Positions 8,988 through 17,821 of a DNA stretch of 64,000 nucleotides are shown here, in pieces. Every line of letters begins with the position of its first letter. Position 1 is the stretch's first letter. The notes under the pieces are model-generated. The model saw only the letters and a list, made by a program, of their open reading frames with translations. It was not told the DNA's origin and did not search any database. The position numbers and the translations under genes are program-made. Source of the DNA: Chryseobacterium sp. T16E-39. GTDB taxonomy: Bacteria > Bacteroidota > Bacteroidia > Flavobacteriales > Weeksellaceae. The stretch covers positions 2,108,001-2,172,000 of the forward strand of contig NZ_CP022282.1 in the NCBI RefSeq assembly GCF_002216065.1. Direction: 5' to 3'.

Positions 8988-9083
8988 TGTTAAAAAGTGT
9001 TAACTAAAACCCAATTCAAAGTTAACGATGTCTGTAACCCTCTGCCAACAGGGCTTTTACAAAGCACTGTTAAAAAGTGTTAA
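8988..9083. repeat. Direct repeat pair TGTTAAAAAGTGTTAA
   Basis: Two identical 16-base copies at 8988-9003 and 9068-9083, 80 bp from start to start. Each contains TGTTAA twice in tandem (half-sites TGTTAA-AAAG-TGTTAA with shared bases). They lie upstream of rlpA and could be operator sites. The function is unknown. Confidence 0.6.
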
Positions 9084-9198
9084 AATTAAGGCTTAAAAGT
9101 TAAGATAATTAACGTTACTCATTTCGTCACACCGCGATAATGATCATAAAACACTGATAAACAATCACTTAAAAATCCGTAAATTACAGTGAAATCAA

Positions 9199-9228
9199 TC
9201 AAAAAACCAATGAAAAATTTCATTGGTT
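9199..9228 (-). terminator. Intrinsic terminator after the 9258-9983 gene
   Basis: Inverted repeat AACCAATGAAA / TTTCATTGGTT (9205-9228, 11-bp stem) with a six-base U-run on the minus strand, 30 nt after the stop codon at 9258. Confidence 0.8.
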
Positions 9229-9257
9229 CTATATAATTAGTAAATAAGAAATATCTG

Positions 9258-9983
9258 TTACTTCAAATATTCGAGAACATAATCATAAGTTCCGGCTGGG
9301 TACACAACAGACATACTCTGAGATCCAGTCACTGCATTTCCATTTGCAGTTCCTAATGTGTATGAATATAAATCTCTAGAATAGACTGTGTTTGAGCCTG
9401 CTTTATAAATTGTAATTCCATACATGCCCTTCATACCAGCTGGTGAAGGAATATCAACATTAGTCGAAGTACCGCTGGCTGCAAATGTTCCCTTTACAGC
9501 ATAAACCTGGGCATTGTTAATTAAGGTATGTGTGGCAGTTTCATTGCTTGTTATATTAATTTTGTCTGAACTACCTCCAGAGTTTCCTCCAATTGCTATC
9601 CACTTACCGTTTGTAATATTTCCAGGATTTCCAGGATTTGAAAAGTAGTAAAAACCAGGTACTACAGCTGTTGTTACACCTTGTCCTGCTGTAGTATTTC
9701 CTGTTGCACTATTATACACTACCATCCCATCAAAATCAGAAACAACCACTTCATCACTCGCTGTAGCTTTATTGAATACAAAACTGGTTAAATCGGTTCT
9801 TGGGAATCCTAAACCTCTTCCATAGCTTTTGTTTGCTAAACCCTCAAAATTACTTGCGTCCATAAAATAATTTGTGTCAGCCAATCCCGAAGTTATGTTT
9901 CCATTGCTAAGAAGCTGCGCATTGATGTTACTGCTTAGAAATAATAAAAAACAGCCAGTTACACTTAATAAAATATTTTTCAT
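9258..9983 (-). CDS. Exported protein of unknown function, Gly/Ser/Thr/Asn-rich
   Basis: 241 residues with a signal peptide (cleavage after SSNINA, residue 22) and no lipobox or T9SS C-terminal sorting domain that I can see. The mature part is rich in Gly, Ser, Thr and Asn. Residues 85-130 contain a module, MVVYN...PGFYYFSNPG...GKWIAIGG, which also occurs in the neighbouring gene. This kind of module is found in Bacteroidota proteins resembling tail-fibre or trimeric surface proteins, so a secreted or surface protein is the best guess. No enzymatic motif is seen. The gene is 26 nt downstream of the 10010-10654 gene, so the two are probably one operon. Confidence 0.75.
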   Translation of the reverse strand: MKNILLSVTGCFLLFLSSNINAQLLSNGNITSGLADTNYFMDASNFEGLANKSYGRGLGFPRTDLTSFVFNKATASDEVVVSDFDGMVVYNSATGNTTAGQGVTTAVVPGFYYFSNPGNPGNITNGKWIAIGGNSGGSSDKINITSNETATHTLINNAQVYAVKGTFAASGTSTNVDIPSPAGMKGMYGITIYKAGSNTVYSRDLYSYTLGTANGNAVTGSQSMSVVYPAGTYDYVLEYLK

Positions 9984-10009
9984 CTTGTTTTATGTTTTTA
10001 TTTATGTTT

Positions 10010-10654
10010 TTAATTTCTACCTGCAACGAGATACCATGTTGTACCATTACTATGTATTTGAATCGCCGCTGAACCTGTTATAGAGGCAATTCCTTTTGGA
10101 GTACCCACTCCATCAGTTCCCGAAAACTGCAGCGTCCCCCCAACCTGATTTCTTATGTAAATTGTTCGACCACTGTAAGAAGATGGAGTTGGTAAGGTTA
10201 ATTGAGATCCCGAGGTAAACTCCCAAAAATCAAAATCAGAATTTGACCAATCATATGCAGTAGAAGCAGGTTGAGCTAAATTCAATCTAAATGCAGTTGG
10301 AGCTACCGTTCCTCCACTAGCTAACGCAACCCATTTTGAGGTAGGCTCATCATAGTAATAAAAACCAGTTCCTGTTACCTTTTCTGTTTTCCCTCCGCTG
10401 TTTCCTCTACCAGAGATAACAAAAACAAGAGCTCCATTTTGGGCTGCTGTATAAGCTGCATCCTTGTTTGCTAATTCAGTAGCAGTCATTCTTGGGATTA
10501 AAACAGCATCCGGCATGCTTCTATCTGTAGTATTCGCTACAATATCAAGCGTTGCTTCCGGTTTGGTAGTATTAATACCAACTCCTTTTTGTTGGGCTTT
10601 TGAAACTATAGCCAAAGAAATCAACATTACTGTTGTCAATAATTTTTTTTTCAT
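10010..10654 (-). CDS. Exported protein with GIN-x-TKPEATLDI motif, unknown function
   Basis: 214 residues from the ATG at 10654 (an ATG two codons earlier at 10660 is equally plausible; the open frame up to 10708 has no signal-like start). The signal peptide ends at SKAQ. The mature start, GVGINTTKPEATLDI, is the motif seen at the head of many Bacteroidota fibre-like surface proteins. The middle has VLIPRMTATELANKDAAYTAAQNGALVFV and the FYYYDEPTSKWVALASGG module shared with the downstream neighbour. The C-terminal part (AYDWSNSDFDFWEFT onwards) is beta-rich. Function is unknown; a surface or matrix component is an inference. Confidence 0.75.
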   Translation of the reverse strand: MKKKLLTTVMLISLAIVSKAQQKGVGINTTKPEATLDIVANTTDRSMPDAVLIPRMTATELANKDAAYTAAQNGALVFVISGRGNSGGKTEKVTGTGFYYYDEPTSKWVALASGGTVAPTAFRLNLAQPASTAYDWSNSDFDFWEFTSGSQLTLPTPSSYSGRTIYIRNQVGGTLQFSGTDGVGTPKGIASITGSAAIQIHSNGTTWYLVAGRN

Positions 10655-10708
10655 AAACATTTGAATTTTAAATTGCTTTTTTATTATCGATAATTTCCAT
10701 TTATACAC

Positions 10709-11067
10709 AATTGTACAAATCCCAACCTGATCTTAGTAAATTACTAAAATAAGAACCGGGACTGCTCATATTTTATATTTACTTCTCATCTACTAAGAGA
10801 GATTGATTACAAAATTATTCTTTTGACAAAGTTAAGATTTAATTATTTAAAATTCACAATATCTTCGTTAAGCAAGGAAAAACCAACCTAATCTACAACA
10901 TATAACAATCTATAAATCAAATATTTGTAAAAATTACATTAAAATAAATGAAACGAATAAAATTGCATTAAAAACTTAACAACGCTCTATTCATTAAAAA
11001 CAATGGTGTAAAATCTTTCGATTATACACCATTATCATAAAAAAAAATATTTTTTTCGTATTTTTTA
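10709..11067. other. AT-rich spacer between rimO and the exported-protein pair
   Basis: No ORF is supported. It holds the rimO terminator at its right end and must hold the promoter of the 10654 gene, but I could not pick one: no exact TAnnTTTG on the minus strand is placed close to the start. Confidence 0.6.
10994..11033 (-). terminator. Intrinsic terminator after rimO
   Basis: Inverted repeat AATGGTGTA...TACACCATT (11002-11033, 14-nt arms with one mismatch, TTTC loop) followed by a U-run on the minus strand, 35 nt past the rimO stop. Confidence 0.75.
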
Positions 11068-12369
11068 TCAAATTAATTCTCCATATAGGTCAAATTCTTC
11101 TGCTGAGGTTATTTTTACCATCGCAAATTCTCCAATTGAGATGTAAGTATTTTCTGCGGAAACCAAAACTGTATTATCAACATCCGGAGAATCGTACTCT
11201 GTTCTCCCTACAAAATAATTCCCTTCTTTTCTGTCAAACACACACTTATACACTTCTCCTATTCTTTCCTGATTTTTCTCCCACGAAATTTGAGACTGAA
11301 GTTCCATAATTTCTTCTACTCTTGCCTCCTTTACTTCCTGAGGGATATCATCTTCTAAAACATGTGCTGTTGTATTTTCTTCATGAGAATAGGTAAAACA
11401 ACCTAATCTGTCAAACCTTTGCTCTTTCACCCAATCTTTCAATTCCTGAAATCTCTCTTCTGTTTCTCCGGGATATCCTACAATTAAAGTGGTTCTTATA
11501 GCCATATCTGGCACCTTCTCTCTGAATTTTGCTAAAAGAGCATCCGTTTTTTCATGTGTAGTTCCTCTTTTCATCGATTTTAGTAAATCAGAATTAATAT
11601 GTTGAAGAGGAATATCAATATAATTACAAACTTTAGGCTCTTCCCGAATAATATCTAAAACATCCTCAGGAAAACCACTTGGGAAAGCATAATGAAGTCG
11701 AATCCATTCGATACCTTCTACTTTCACCAATTCTTTTAAAAGCTCTCCAAGTGCACGCTTTTTATAGATATCCAATCCATAATAAGTAAGGTCCTGTGCA
11801 ATTAATATCAATTCTTTCGTTCCGACCTTAGCTAATTTCTCAGCTTCACGAACCAATTTTTCGATAGGTGTAGAAACATGCCCTCCTCTCATTAATGGAA
11901 TTGCACAAAAAGAACATGGTCTGTCACATCCTTCAGATATTTTAAGGTATGCATAATGTTTAGGAGTAGTTGTCAGCCTTTCACCAACAAGTTCATGCTT
12001 ATAATCAGCACCCAAATGTTTCAGCAGGATAGGCAAATCTCTGGTTCCAAAATATTGATCAACATCAGGAATTTCTCTTACCAAGTCAGGTTTATACCTT
12101 TCAGAGAGGCATCCGGTCACAAAAACTTTCTCTACCTCACCTCTATTCTTAGCATCTACGTAATCAAGGATTGTATTAATAGATTCTTCTTTTGCATTAT
12201 CGATAAAACCACAGGTATTGATAACAACAATATCCCCTCTATCTTCGTGTACAACTTCTTTACCATTTGCTTTAAGCTGACTCATCAAAACTTCTGAGTC
12301 GTATACATTCTTAGAGCAACCCAGGGTTACGATATTGATTTTCTTTTTACCTATAGATTTTGTGCGCAT
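11068..12369 (-). CDS. rimO: Ribosomal protein S12 methylthiotransferase RimO
   Basis: 433 residues. N-terminal MTTase domain with three cysteines C18 (LGCSKN), C53 (NTCGF) and C87 (TGCLSE) for one Fe-S cluster; radical-SAM core with C148-x3-C152-x2-C155 (CDRPCSFC) for the second; C-terminal TRAM domain from about residue 365. The YDSEVLM sequence after CSKN and the overall size fit RimO rather than MiaB. It methylthiolates an aspartate of ribosomal protein S12 in the cytoplasm. It stands between the polysaccharide locus and the exported-protein pair and appears to be a single-gene unit with its own -7 box (TATCTTTG, 12389-12396) and terminator. Confidence 0.95.
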   Translation of the reverse strand: MRTKSIGKKKINIVTLGCSKNVYDSEVLMSQLKANGKEVVHEDRGDIVVINTCGFIDNAKEESINTILDYVDAKNRGEVEKVFVTGCLSERYKPDLVREIPDVDQYFGTRDLPILLKHLGADYKHELVGERLTTTPKHYAYLKISEGCDRPCSFCAIPLMRGGHVSTPIEKLVREAEKLAKVGTKELILIAQDLTYYGLDIYKKRALGELLKELVKVEGIEWIRLHYAFPSGFPEDVLDIIREEPKVCNYIDIPLQHINSDLLKSMKRGTTHEKTDALLAKFREKVPDMAIRTTLIVGYPGETEERFQELKDWVKEQRFDRLGCFTYSHEENTTAHVLEDDIPQEVKEARVEEIMELQSQISWEKNQERIGEVYKCVFDRKEGNYFVGRTEYDSPDVDNTVLVSAENTYISIGEFAMVKITSAEEFDLYGELI

Positions 12370-12388
12370 CTTTTTGATTTTGAGTTTG

Positions 12389-12396
12389 CAAAGATA
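12389..12396 (-). promoter_or_regulatory. Candidate -7 box (TATCTTTG) of rimO
   Basis: Exact TAnnTTTG match on the minus strand, 19 nt before the rimO ATG. It suggests that rimO is not only read through from the polysaccharide genes. Confidence 0.4.
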
Positions 12397-12489
12397 CGAA
12401 ATAATAATAGTACTTATTAAATAGGAAAGGCAGTTAATAAAGAAGTACTTACAACTCTCTTATATATTTATTTTTATTGACAACGATAA

Positions 12490-13878
12490 TTAGTAAGCTT
12501 GTTCGTCCCCTTTTAAAATATTATACAGCGTCAGAAAAATGATTTTAATATCTAAAAAAAAGGACCAATTCTGAATATACCAAATATCTTTTTCAATTCG
12601 TTTCTCCATATCCCGGTGAGAAAATATCTCTCCTCTCGAACCCATCACTTGTGCCCATCCGGTAATTCCAGGTTTTACAATATGCCGTGTCATATATTTT
12701 TTTGTAATCTTGGAGTACATGTCTGTTTGGGACATCATGTGAGGTCTTGGACCCACAATAGACATATTGCCTAAAAAAACATTAATGAACTGAGGTAATT
12801 CGTCAATGCTTGTTTTCCTCATGAAAGCTCCAAATTTAGTAACCCTTGGATCATTCTTTTTTGCAATTTGTAAGTCAGCATTTGTATTAATAGTCATGCT
12901 TCGAAACTTGATGCAGTTAAATGGTACATTATTAAGTCCAGACCTTTTTTGTAAAAAGAACACTGAATCATTACTTTCTAATTTAATTATTAATGCAACA
13001 ATCGGCACTAACCAGGATAATAAAAAAACAATTACAAATAATGAAAATCCAATGTCAAATGTTCTTTTTAAAATTTCTTTTTTATGATTAGATAATGGCT
13101 CTCTAATTAATTTTAAAAATGGAATTTCGTGAATCACATCAAAATAATAGGGTCCCAAATTGGCATATTTAAAATCGGGAACCATATAGATTCTAATCAT
13201 TTTGTGTTCTGCCACCTCCACGATTTTTTTATATAAATCAACATCAATTCTGTCATCGCAAAAAATGATACTGTTGATTTTGGTATTTTCTAAGTCTTCA
13301 AATAACTGATCTATTTCACCTAAATATCTGTTTTTGGTTTCTGTCTCGATGGGTGCGTACACACCTCTTAATCCCATAAATCTTCTTAGATCTTTATTTG
13401 ATAATAATGATGTTGACAATTTATTCTCTCCAATAAGCACTGTATTAAAGGAATATAATTTTCGTCCTAATTTAACCCTGTTCTTTTTTCTGTACAGGAA
13501 TAAAAGAAATCTGGTAAGAGTCATACAAAAACCAACTAATAAAAAATAAATTATCACATTTTTATAGTCAATCTTCACAGAAAAAATAAGATATAAGTAA
13601 AGTAATGAAGCCCCTACTAATAAAGCGAAAGATTTTGTCAATGCATTAAAATGCAATGAAGACTCCATAATTTTCAAACTTTTATAGGGCTTAGTTATCA
13701 TTGTAATGACAAACCAGGACACATTCAAAAGAATAAACTGGACTTTAAAATCCTGTGCAAAACTTCTTTCATCAAACTCAAAAAAATACAGTTTCCCTAA
13801 AATAAAAAGACCATTGATAATAATATAATCTCCTATCAAAAAAATCCCACGTAAATATTTAAAAAAAGAAACTAGCAT
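12490..13878 (-). CDS. WcaJ-type polyprenyl glycosylphosphotransferase
   Basis: 462 residues. About five membrane helices in the first 130 residues, a cytosolic Rossmann-like CoA-binding-type domain (150-260), a further membrane-inserting helix (RTFDIGFSLFVIVFLLSW) and the C-terminal catalytic bacterial sugar transferase domain with IKFRSM, SIDELPQFINVFLGNMSIVGPRP and the D-E dyad in DELPQ. Such enzymes put the first sugar-1-phosphate (often glucose or galactose) on undecaprenyl phosphate, starting repeat-unit assembly at the inner membrane. It is the last gene of the polysaccharide locus, 73 nt after rfbC. It is one of three phosphoglycosyltransferases in the window. Confidence 0.92.
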   Translation of the reverse strand: MLVSFFKYLRGIFLIGDYIIINGLFILGKLYFFEFDERSFAQDFKVQFILLNVSWFVITMITKPYKSLKIMESSLHFNALTKSFALLVGASLLYLYLIFSVKIDYKNVIIYFLLVGFCMTLTRFLLFLYRKKNRVKLGRKLYSFNTVLIGENKLSTSLLSNKDLRRFMGLRGVYAPIETETKNRYLGEIDQLFEDLENTKINSIIFCDDRIDVDLYKKIVEVAEHKMIRIYMVPDFKYANLGPYYFDVIHEIPFLKLIREPLSNHKKEILKRTFDIGFSLFVIVFLLSWLVPIVALIIKLESNDSVFFLQKRSGLNNVPFNCIKFRSMTINTNADLQIAKKNDPRVTKFGAFMRKTSIDELPQFINVFLGNMSIVGPRPHMMSQTDMYSKITKKYMTRHIVKPGITGWAQVMGSRGEIFSHRDMEKRIEKDIWYIQNWSFFLDIKIIFLTLYNILKGDEQAY

Positions 13879-13951
13879 AAATTCGGCAATGGTTATTCAA
13901 TTTTCCTTGATAAATCAGTAATTTAATTAATTTTATAGAGATTTCAATGAA

Positions 13952-14497
13952 TTAAAAAAATTTTGAAGAAAATGCAGGCAGTACTTTATCTTTTTCTGAG
14001 AGTATTACATCTTGTAAGGGAAGCTGCCAATCAATATTAAGTTCTAAATCATTCCAAAGAACTCCACCTTCTGATTCCTTATCATAAAAATTATCACATT
14101 TATAAGAAAATACAGCAGTCTCGCTAAGAACCGAAAATCCATGTCCAAAACCTCTTGGAACATATAATTGTACTTTATTTTCCTCTGTTAGTTCAATAGA
14201 AAACCATTTTCCAAATGTTGGTGAATCTTGTCTTAAATCAACAGCTACGTCCAGAACTTTCCCTTCCAAACATGAAACTAATTTTGCCTGGGCCTTTTCT
14301 CCTCTTTGCAAATGCAAACCTCTAAGAACTCCATAAGTTGATTTCGAGATATTGTCCTGAACGAAATGCCCATTCATATCTGTTAATTCTTCGAATTTCT
14401 TCTCATTGAATTTTTCGTAAAAATATCCTCTTTCATCTTCAAAAAGAGTGGGTTCTATGATGTAGCAGTCCCTAAGTGGTGTTTCTTTTATTTTCAT
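13952..14497 (-). CDS. rfbC: dTDP-4-dehydrorhamnose 3,5-epimerase
   Basis: 181 residues from the ATG at 14497 (MKIKETPLRD, the usual family start); the open frame to 14530 is an extension over the promoter. The cupin fold has GVLRGLHLQ with the catalytic histidine, VDLRQDSPTFGKW, and YVPRGFGHGFSVL. It converts dTDP-4-keto-6-deoxyglucose to the L-lyxo isomer in dTDP-L-rhamnose synthesis. The partner genes rfbA, rfbB and rfbD are not in this window, so they must be elsewhere, or the enzyme serves a different 6-deoxysugar. A TATATTTG box lies 66 nt upstream. Confidence 0.93.
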   Translation of the reverse strand: MKIKETPLRDCYIIEPTLFEDERGYFYEKFNEKKFEELTDMNGHFVQDNISKSTYGVLRGLHLQRGEKAQAKLVSCLEGKVLDVAVDLRQDSPTFGKWFSIELTEENKVQLYVPRGFGHGFSVLSETAVFSYKCDNFYDKESEGGVLWNDLELNIDWQLPLQDVILSEKDKVLPAFSSKFF

Positions 14498-14563
14498 AGT
14501 TGTGTCGGCTTCTATTACAAAGCTTATCATTTTGTTTTATAAGTACACGCTTAAAAAGCGCAC

Positions 14564-14571
14564 AAATATAA
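14564..14571 (-). promoter_or_regulatory. Candidate -7 box (TATATTTG) upstream of rfbC
   Basis: Exact TAnnTTTG match on the minus strand, 66 nt before the rfbC ATG, in a 100-nt gap to the preceding glycosyltransferase. It may be an internal promoter for rfbC and the WcaJ-type gene. Confidence 0.4.
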
Positions 14572-14597
14572 AGATTAATGCTACATAAAAGTAGTTT

Positions 14598-15701
14598 TTA
14601 TTTAATAACCCTTTTATAAAGATTAATCAGATTTAAAAAATTATTATTTTTGTTATATTCCTTAAAGGCTTTTTCAAATGAATTATCGCCCATTTCGATT
14701 TTCTTTTTTTTGTCAAAAAACAGCTTAATTTTATCTACTGCTTCTTCTGTTGTATTGTAAACATAGCCATTATAACCGTTATCAACTGTATCTTTATTTC
14801 CCATTACATTACTCACCAGAAGAGGCTTTCTAACTGCCATAGCTTCTAGAATAGCAATTGGAAGGCCTTCCCATAAAGATACCTGTAAATACAGATCAAG
14901 AGTGTTTAATTTCTGTAATAATTCTTCTCTTGTTCTTATCCAACCTGTAACGGTAATGTTTTCCGAAGTTATATCATCAATTAGCTCCCCATTTCCGATC
15001 CACACGAAATTAACATTTGGCAACTTAGAGGCAATCTCATTAAAAGCTTTTGGATTTTTTTGTGCTGTTAATCTCCCAACCGTTCCTACTGTAAAACGTT
15101 CGTTAGATACTGGAGAATATACTTTTTGGGGCAGTTCAAAATCAACTCCATTTCTAATAAGAGTTGTTTTCCCGATTTTCTTTGCCATCTCATATTCTGT
15201 ATTCCCAGACGCCACTGTAGTTCCTCCGAATAGAAAAGGCATTAGATACTCTATAATTTTAAAAAATAAAACCTTCGTTTTTGAAATATTCTGCTGAACA
15301 AAGGAAAATCCGTGAGGAGAATAATAAATATTTTTTTTAGATACAAATCCCTGGCAGGCTAGTCTGCCTATTACACCTGCTTTTGCAGAATGAAGATGAA
15401 TTATATCTGGTTTTATCTTTTTAAGGATTTTACGGGTCTCTCTGATTACCGTGTAATCCTTTTTCAAATTGATCGGACGCTGCATATCTAGTTCATGAAG
15501 ATAAATATCAGGATGTATTTCTTTATCAAATAATTCTTTATCCAATTCAACCCGGTTGGGACTATATATCAAATGAATATCACAGTTCATATCAGACTGA
15601 TGGGTTGCCAAAAAGTTGCTTAAATCTTTTACATAGGTATAAACTCCTCCTCCAAAAGCTTCCACAAATTGAACGATCTTAATCTTCTTTTCCAAACTCA
15701 T
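14598..15701 (-). CDS. Glycosyltransferase family 4 protein
   Basis: 367 residues with the GT-B fold: N-terminal acceptor domain starting KIKIVQFVEAFGGGVYTYV with HLHSAKAGVIGRLA, then the C-terminal nucleotide-sugar domain with VGTVGRLTAQKNP and the E-x7-E motif in WEGLPIAILEAMAVRKPLLVSN. It is a cytosolic retaining transferase that adds one sugar to the lipid-linked repeat unit; donor and acceptor cannot be read from sequence. It is 51 nt downstream of the GH39-like gene and 100 nt upstream of rfbC. Confidence 0.9.
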   Translation of the reverse strand: MSLEKKIKIVQFVEAFGGGVYTYVKDLSNFLATHQSDMNCDIHLIYSPNRVELDKELFDKEIHPDIYLHELDMQRPINLKKDYTVIRETRKILKKIKPDIIHLHSAKAGVIGRLACQGFVSKKNIYYSPHGFSFVQQNISKTKVLFFKIIEYLMPFLFGGTTVASGNTEYEMAKKIGKTTLIRNGVDFELPQKVYSPVSNERFTVGTVGRLTAQKNPKAFNEIASKLPNVNFVWIGNGELIDDITSENITVTGWIRTREELLQKLNTLDLYLQVSLWEGLPIAILEAMAVRKPLLVSNVMGNKDTVDNGYNGYVYNTTEEAVDKIKLFFDKKKKIEMGDNSFEKAFKEYNKNNNFLNLINLYKRVIK

Positions 15702-15752
15702 TATATTTTTTGATATACTGTGATCTATTTTTTAATAATTGAACTTCGTGTT

Positions 15753-17051
15753 TTATTTTGAGATAGACAGATAATATACTGTTTTAGGGTTCATACTCGG
15801 GATGGTAATGGTTGTCTCATTTTTATTGACTACAATCTTTTGTTTTTGATTAAAAACCATATTTTCTAACGGCAGTTCATTGGTATTAGGAATTTCAGAT
15901 ACAGTTAAATTAAAATTTTTATTTTTTGTATCCGGAGCTTTTAAATTCTTCAATATAACTTTAGCATTTACAATTCTGTTTCCGCTATTATTATTCAAAA
16001 TAATATACTGTCCTTTATTATCATAAGAGGCAAATACAGATGTTTGATCATAATTTGTGATATCCTTTACCCTGGTCCCTTTAGTACTTTGATTATAGAT
16101 CTTATATGCCCACCATACAGATCTCGGTTTTCCGTTTTTATCCAATAATCCATTCATTGAATTATTACAGTTAAAAACTCCATCACTCTCTGCCCAACAC
16201 GCTTTGCAAGCACCATCTATATTATTATTTTCCAAATATTTAAATACCTGCAATACTTCTGAAGGAGAAAATTGCGAATATTGATTGATTATTTCATTGA
16301 GAATAATTTTCTTTACTCCAACCTTCGGATATTTAGGAAGAATATTTTTTCTCAATCTTTCCACATCCTTATTAAAATCTTTATAATACTCACCGTCCCT
16401 CAATTCATGCCAACTTAGTATGTCAACTCTTATATTATTTTTATTACAAAAACTTAAGAATCCCTCCATTTCTTTTTCGTTATAGCGATCAAAGGACGGT
16501 CCTGTAATTAAAGCTTGCTCCCCTGCAGGCAAAGACCTGATCATATCATGAGCCTTTTTAAATATTTTGTAATATTCTTCAGTATCAAAATCTCCAAATC
16601 CCCCTTGATGAAAAGGCTCATTCCATATATCATAGATTACCTTGTTATTGAATTTTTTATACTCAGCATTGATTACTGTTTTAAGTCGGTCTGTATATAA
16701 GGGATGAGACCATTCTTTATTATTTTTTTTGCCCGGATAACCATACATATCAGATAAGACTAAAATGGGGGTAATACCAAAACTTCTTAAATACTCTATA
16801 TCATCAACTGATTTATAAGACCATCCTATTCTCCAATATTTGGGTTGCAAAGCAATAATATCATTTTGAAGCATTCTGATATTATCATAGTGAAGAAAAC
16901 CAGACATAGATTTTACATTACTCACCTTTTTACTGAAATCAATCTCTACAATTACAGAATCTTTAGTCCTTTGACATTTAACAAGAATTAAAGAAATAAA
17001 AAGGATAATTATAGGGATTATCTTTATTTTAAAGGCATCAATTACTTTCAT
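15753..17051 (-). CDS. Lipoprotein with GH-A clan (GH39/PslG-like) glycosidase fold
   Basis: 432 residues. N-terminal signal with a lipobox-like cysteine C26 (LVKC), so probably an outer- or inner-membrane-anchored periplasmic lipoprotein. A TIM-barrel of clan GH-A is indicated by YDIWNEP at 140-146 (acid/base E145) and a probable nucleophile E253 in ILNEI, with the expected spacing of about 110 residues; WRIGW at 73-77 and SWHEL at 213-217 fit the barrel. A C-terminal beta domain (340-430) follows. The nearest logic is PslG, a GH39 glycosidase in an exopolysaccharide locus that trims polymer. Substrate unknown. It sits among glycosyltransferases, 32 nt after a GT2 gene. Confidence 0.75.
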   Translation of the reverse strand: MKVIDAFKIKIIPIIILFISLILVKCQRTKDSVIVEIDFSKKVSNVKSMSGFLHYDNIRMLQNDIIALQPKYWRIGWSYKSVDDIEYLRSFGITPILVLSDMYGYPGKKNNKEWSHPLYTDRLKTVINAEYKKFNNKVIYDIWNEPFHQGGFGDFDTEEYYKIFKKAHDMIRSLPAGEQALITGPSFDRYNEKEMEGFLSFCNKNNIRVDILSWHELRDGEYYKDFNKDVERLRKNILPKYPKVGVKKIILNEIINQYSQFSPSEVLQVFKYLENNNIDGACKACWAESDGVFNCNNSMNGLLDKNGKPRSVWWAYKIYNQSTKGTRVKDITNYDQTSVFASYDNKGQYIILNNNSGNRIVNAKVILKNLKAPDTKNKNFNLTVSEIPNTNELPLENMVFNQKQKIVVNKNETTITIPSMNPKTVYYLSISK

Positions 17052-17083
17052 GTATCTTATTGTAAAGGATTAGTCTTGCTAAT

Positions 17084-17821
17084 TTACATTTTCTTCGATA
17101 ATTTATACTTAACCGCCAGCTTTGATACTGCGAATAAGGTAACCATCCTTTTATAAATCTTCATATGGAAAGGTCTGTCACTTCTGGATAATAAACTTCC
17201 GAGCTGAGTAACGGTATTGTCTGATCTCCTGTAAAGTAAATAAGGCTTTTCTATAAATTTTACTTTACCTACAACTTCTGCTACCAGCCCTATCCATAAA
17301 TCTATTGAAACTTCTTTATTTTTTGGAAATGGCATAGAGTAATTTAAAATCCTTTTGGTAAAAGCCATACAGCACCCATAATATGTGCTGCAAACTATAT
17401 TTTTTATTATACCTGTACCCGAGTTATATATTGTAAAAAAAGATTGATTAGTAACATTCAAAACCTCATCTGTCACCATTGAATTTGTAACAACCAGATC
17501 ATTGGTTTTCAAATTTTCGACCATCACATCATATTTACCCGGCAGCCAAACATCATCCTGATCTGAAATAAAGATAATATCACCGCTCGCCTCTTTTAAT
17601 GCATTTTGAAAATTAGGAGTATAACCACGTTCTCCTTTATTAATTAATATTTTTATTCTATCGTCGTTTATATTTCTAATGATTTCCAATGTCTTATCAG
17701 TAGATCCATCATCAGAAACAATTATTTCATCATGTTGTCCGATTTGATTCAAAATCGAATCAATTTGTTCAAATATAAATTTTTCGCCATTATAAGTAGC
17801 CAAACATATACTTATTTTCAT
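17084..17821 (-). CDS. Glycosyltransferase family 2 protein
   Basis: 245 residues, GT-A fold: KISICLATYNGEKFI at the start, IIVSDDGSTDKTLE at about 34-47, and the metal-binding DxD region ISDQDDVWLPGKYD at about 90-103. It is soluble or membrane-associated in the cytoplasm and transfers one sugar to the lipid-linked unit. Its ATG overlaps the stop of the upstream GT4 by 4 nt (ATGA type), so both are made together. The VTQLGSLLSRSD C-terminal segment resembles rhamnosyl- or galactosyltransferases, but the donor is not assigned. Confidence 0.9.
   Translation of the reverse strand: MKISICLATYNGEKFIFEQIDSILNQIGQHDEIIVSDDGSTDKTLEIIRNINDDRIKILINKGERGYTPNFQNALKEASGDIIFISDQDDVWLPGKYDVMVENLKTNDLVVTNSMVTDEVLNVTNQSFFTIYNSGTGIIKNIVCSTYYGCCMAFTKRILNYSMPFPKNKEVSIDLWIGLVAEVVGKVKFIEKPYLLYRRSDNTVTQLGSLLSRSDRPFHMKIYKRMVTLFAVSKLAVKYKLSKKM

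Larger units (their letters stand above)
8924..9257. other. Gene-free spacer with repeated 16-mer upstream of rlpA
   Basis: No ORF is credible here. It contains a candidate rlpA promoter box at 8950-8957 (minus-strand TACATTTG), two exact copies of TGTTAAAAAGTGTTAA at 8988-9003 and 9068-9083 (80 bp apart), and the terminator of the gene ending at 9258. The rest is ordinary AT-rich sequence. Confidence 0.7.
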
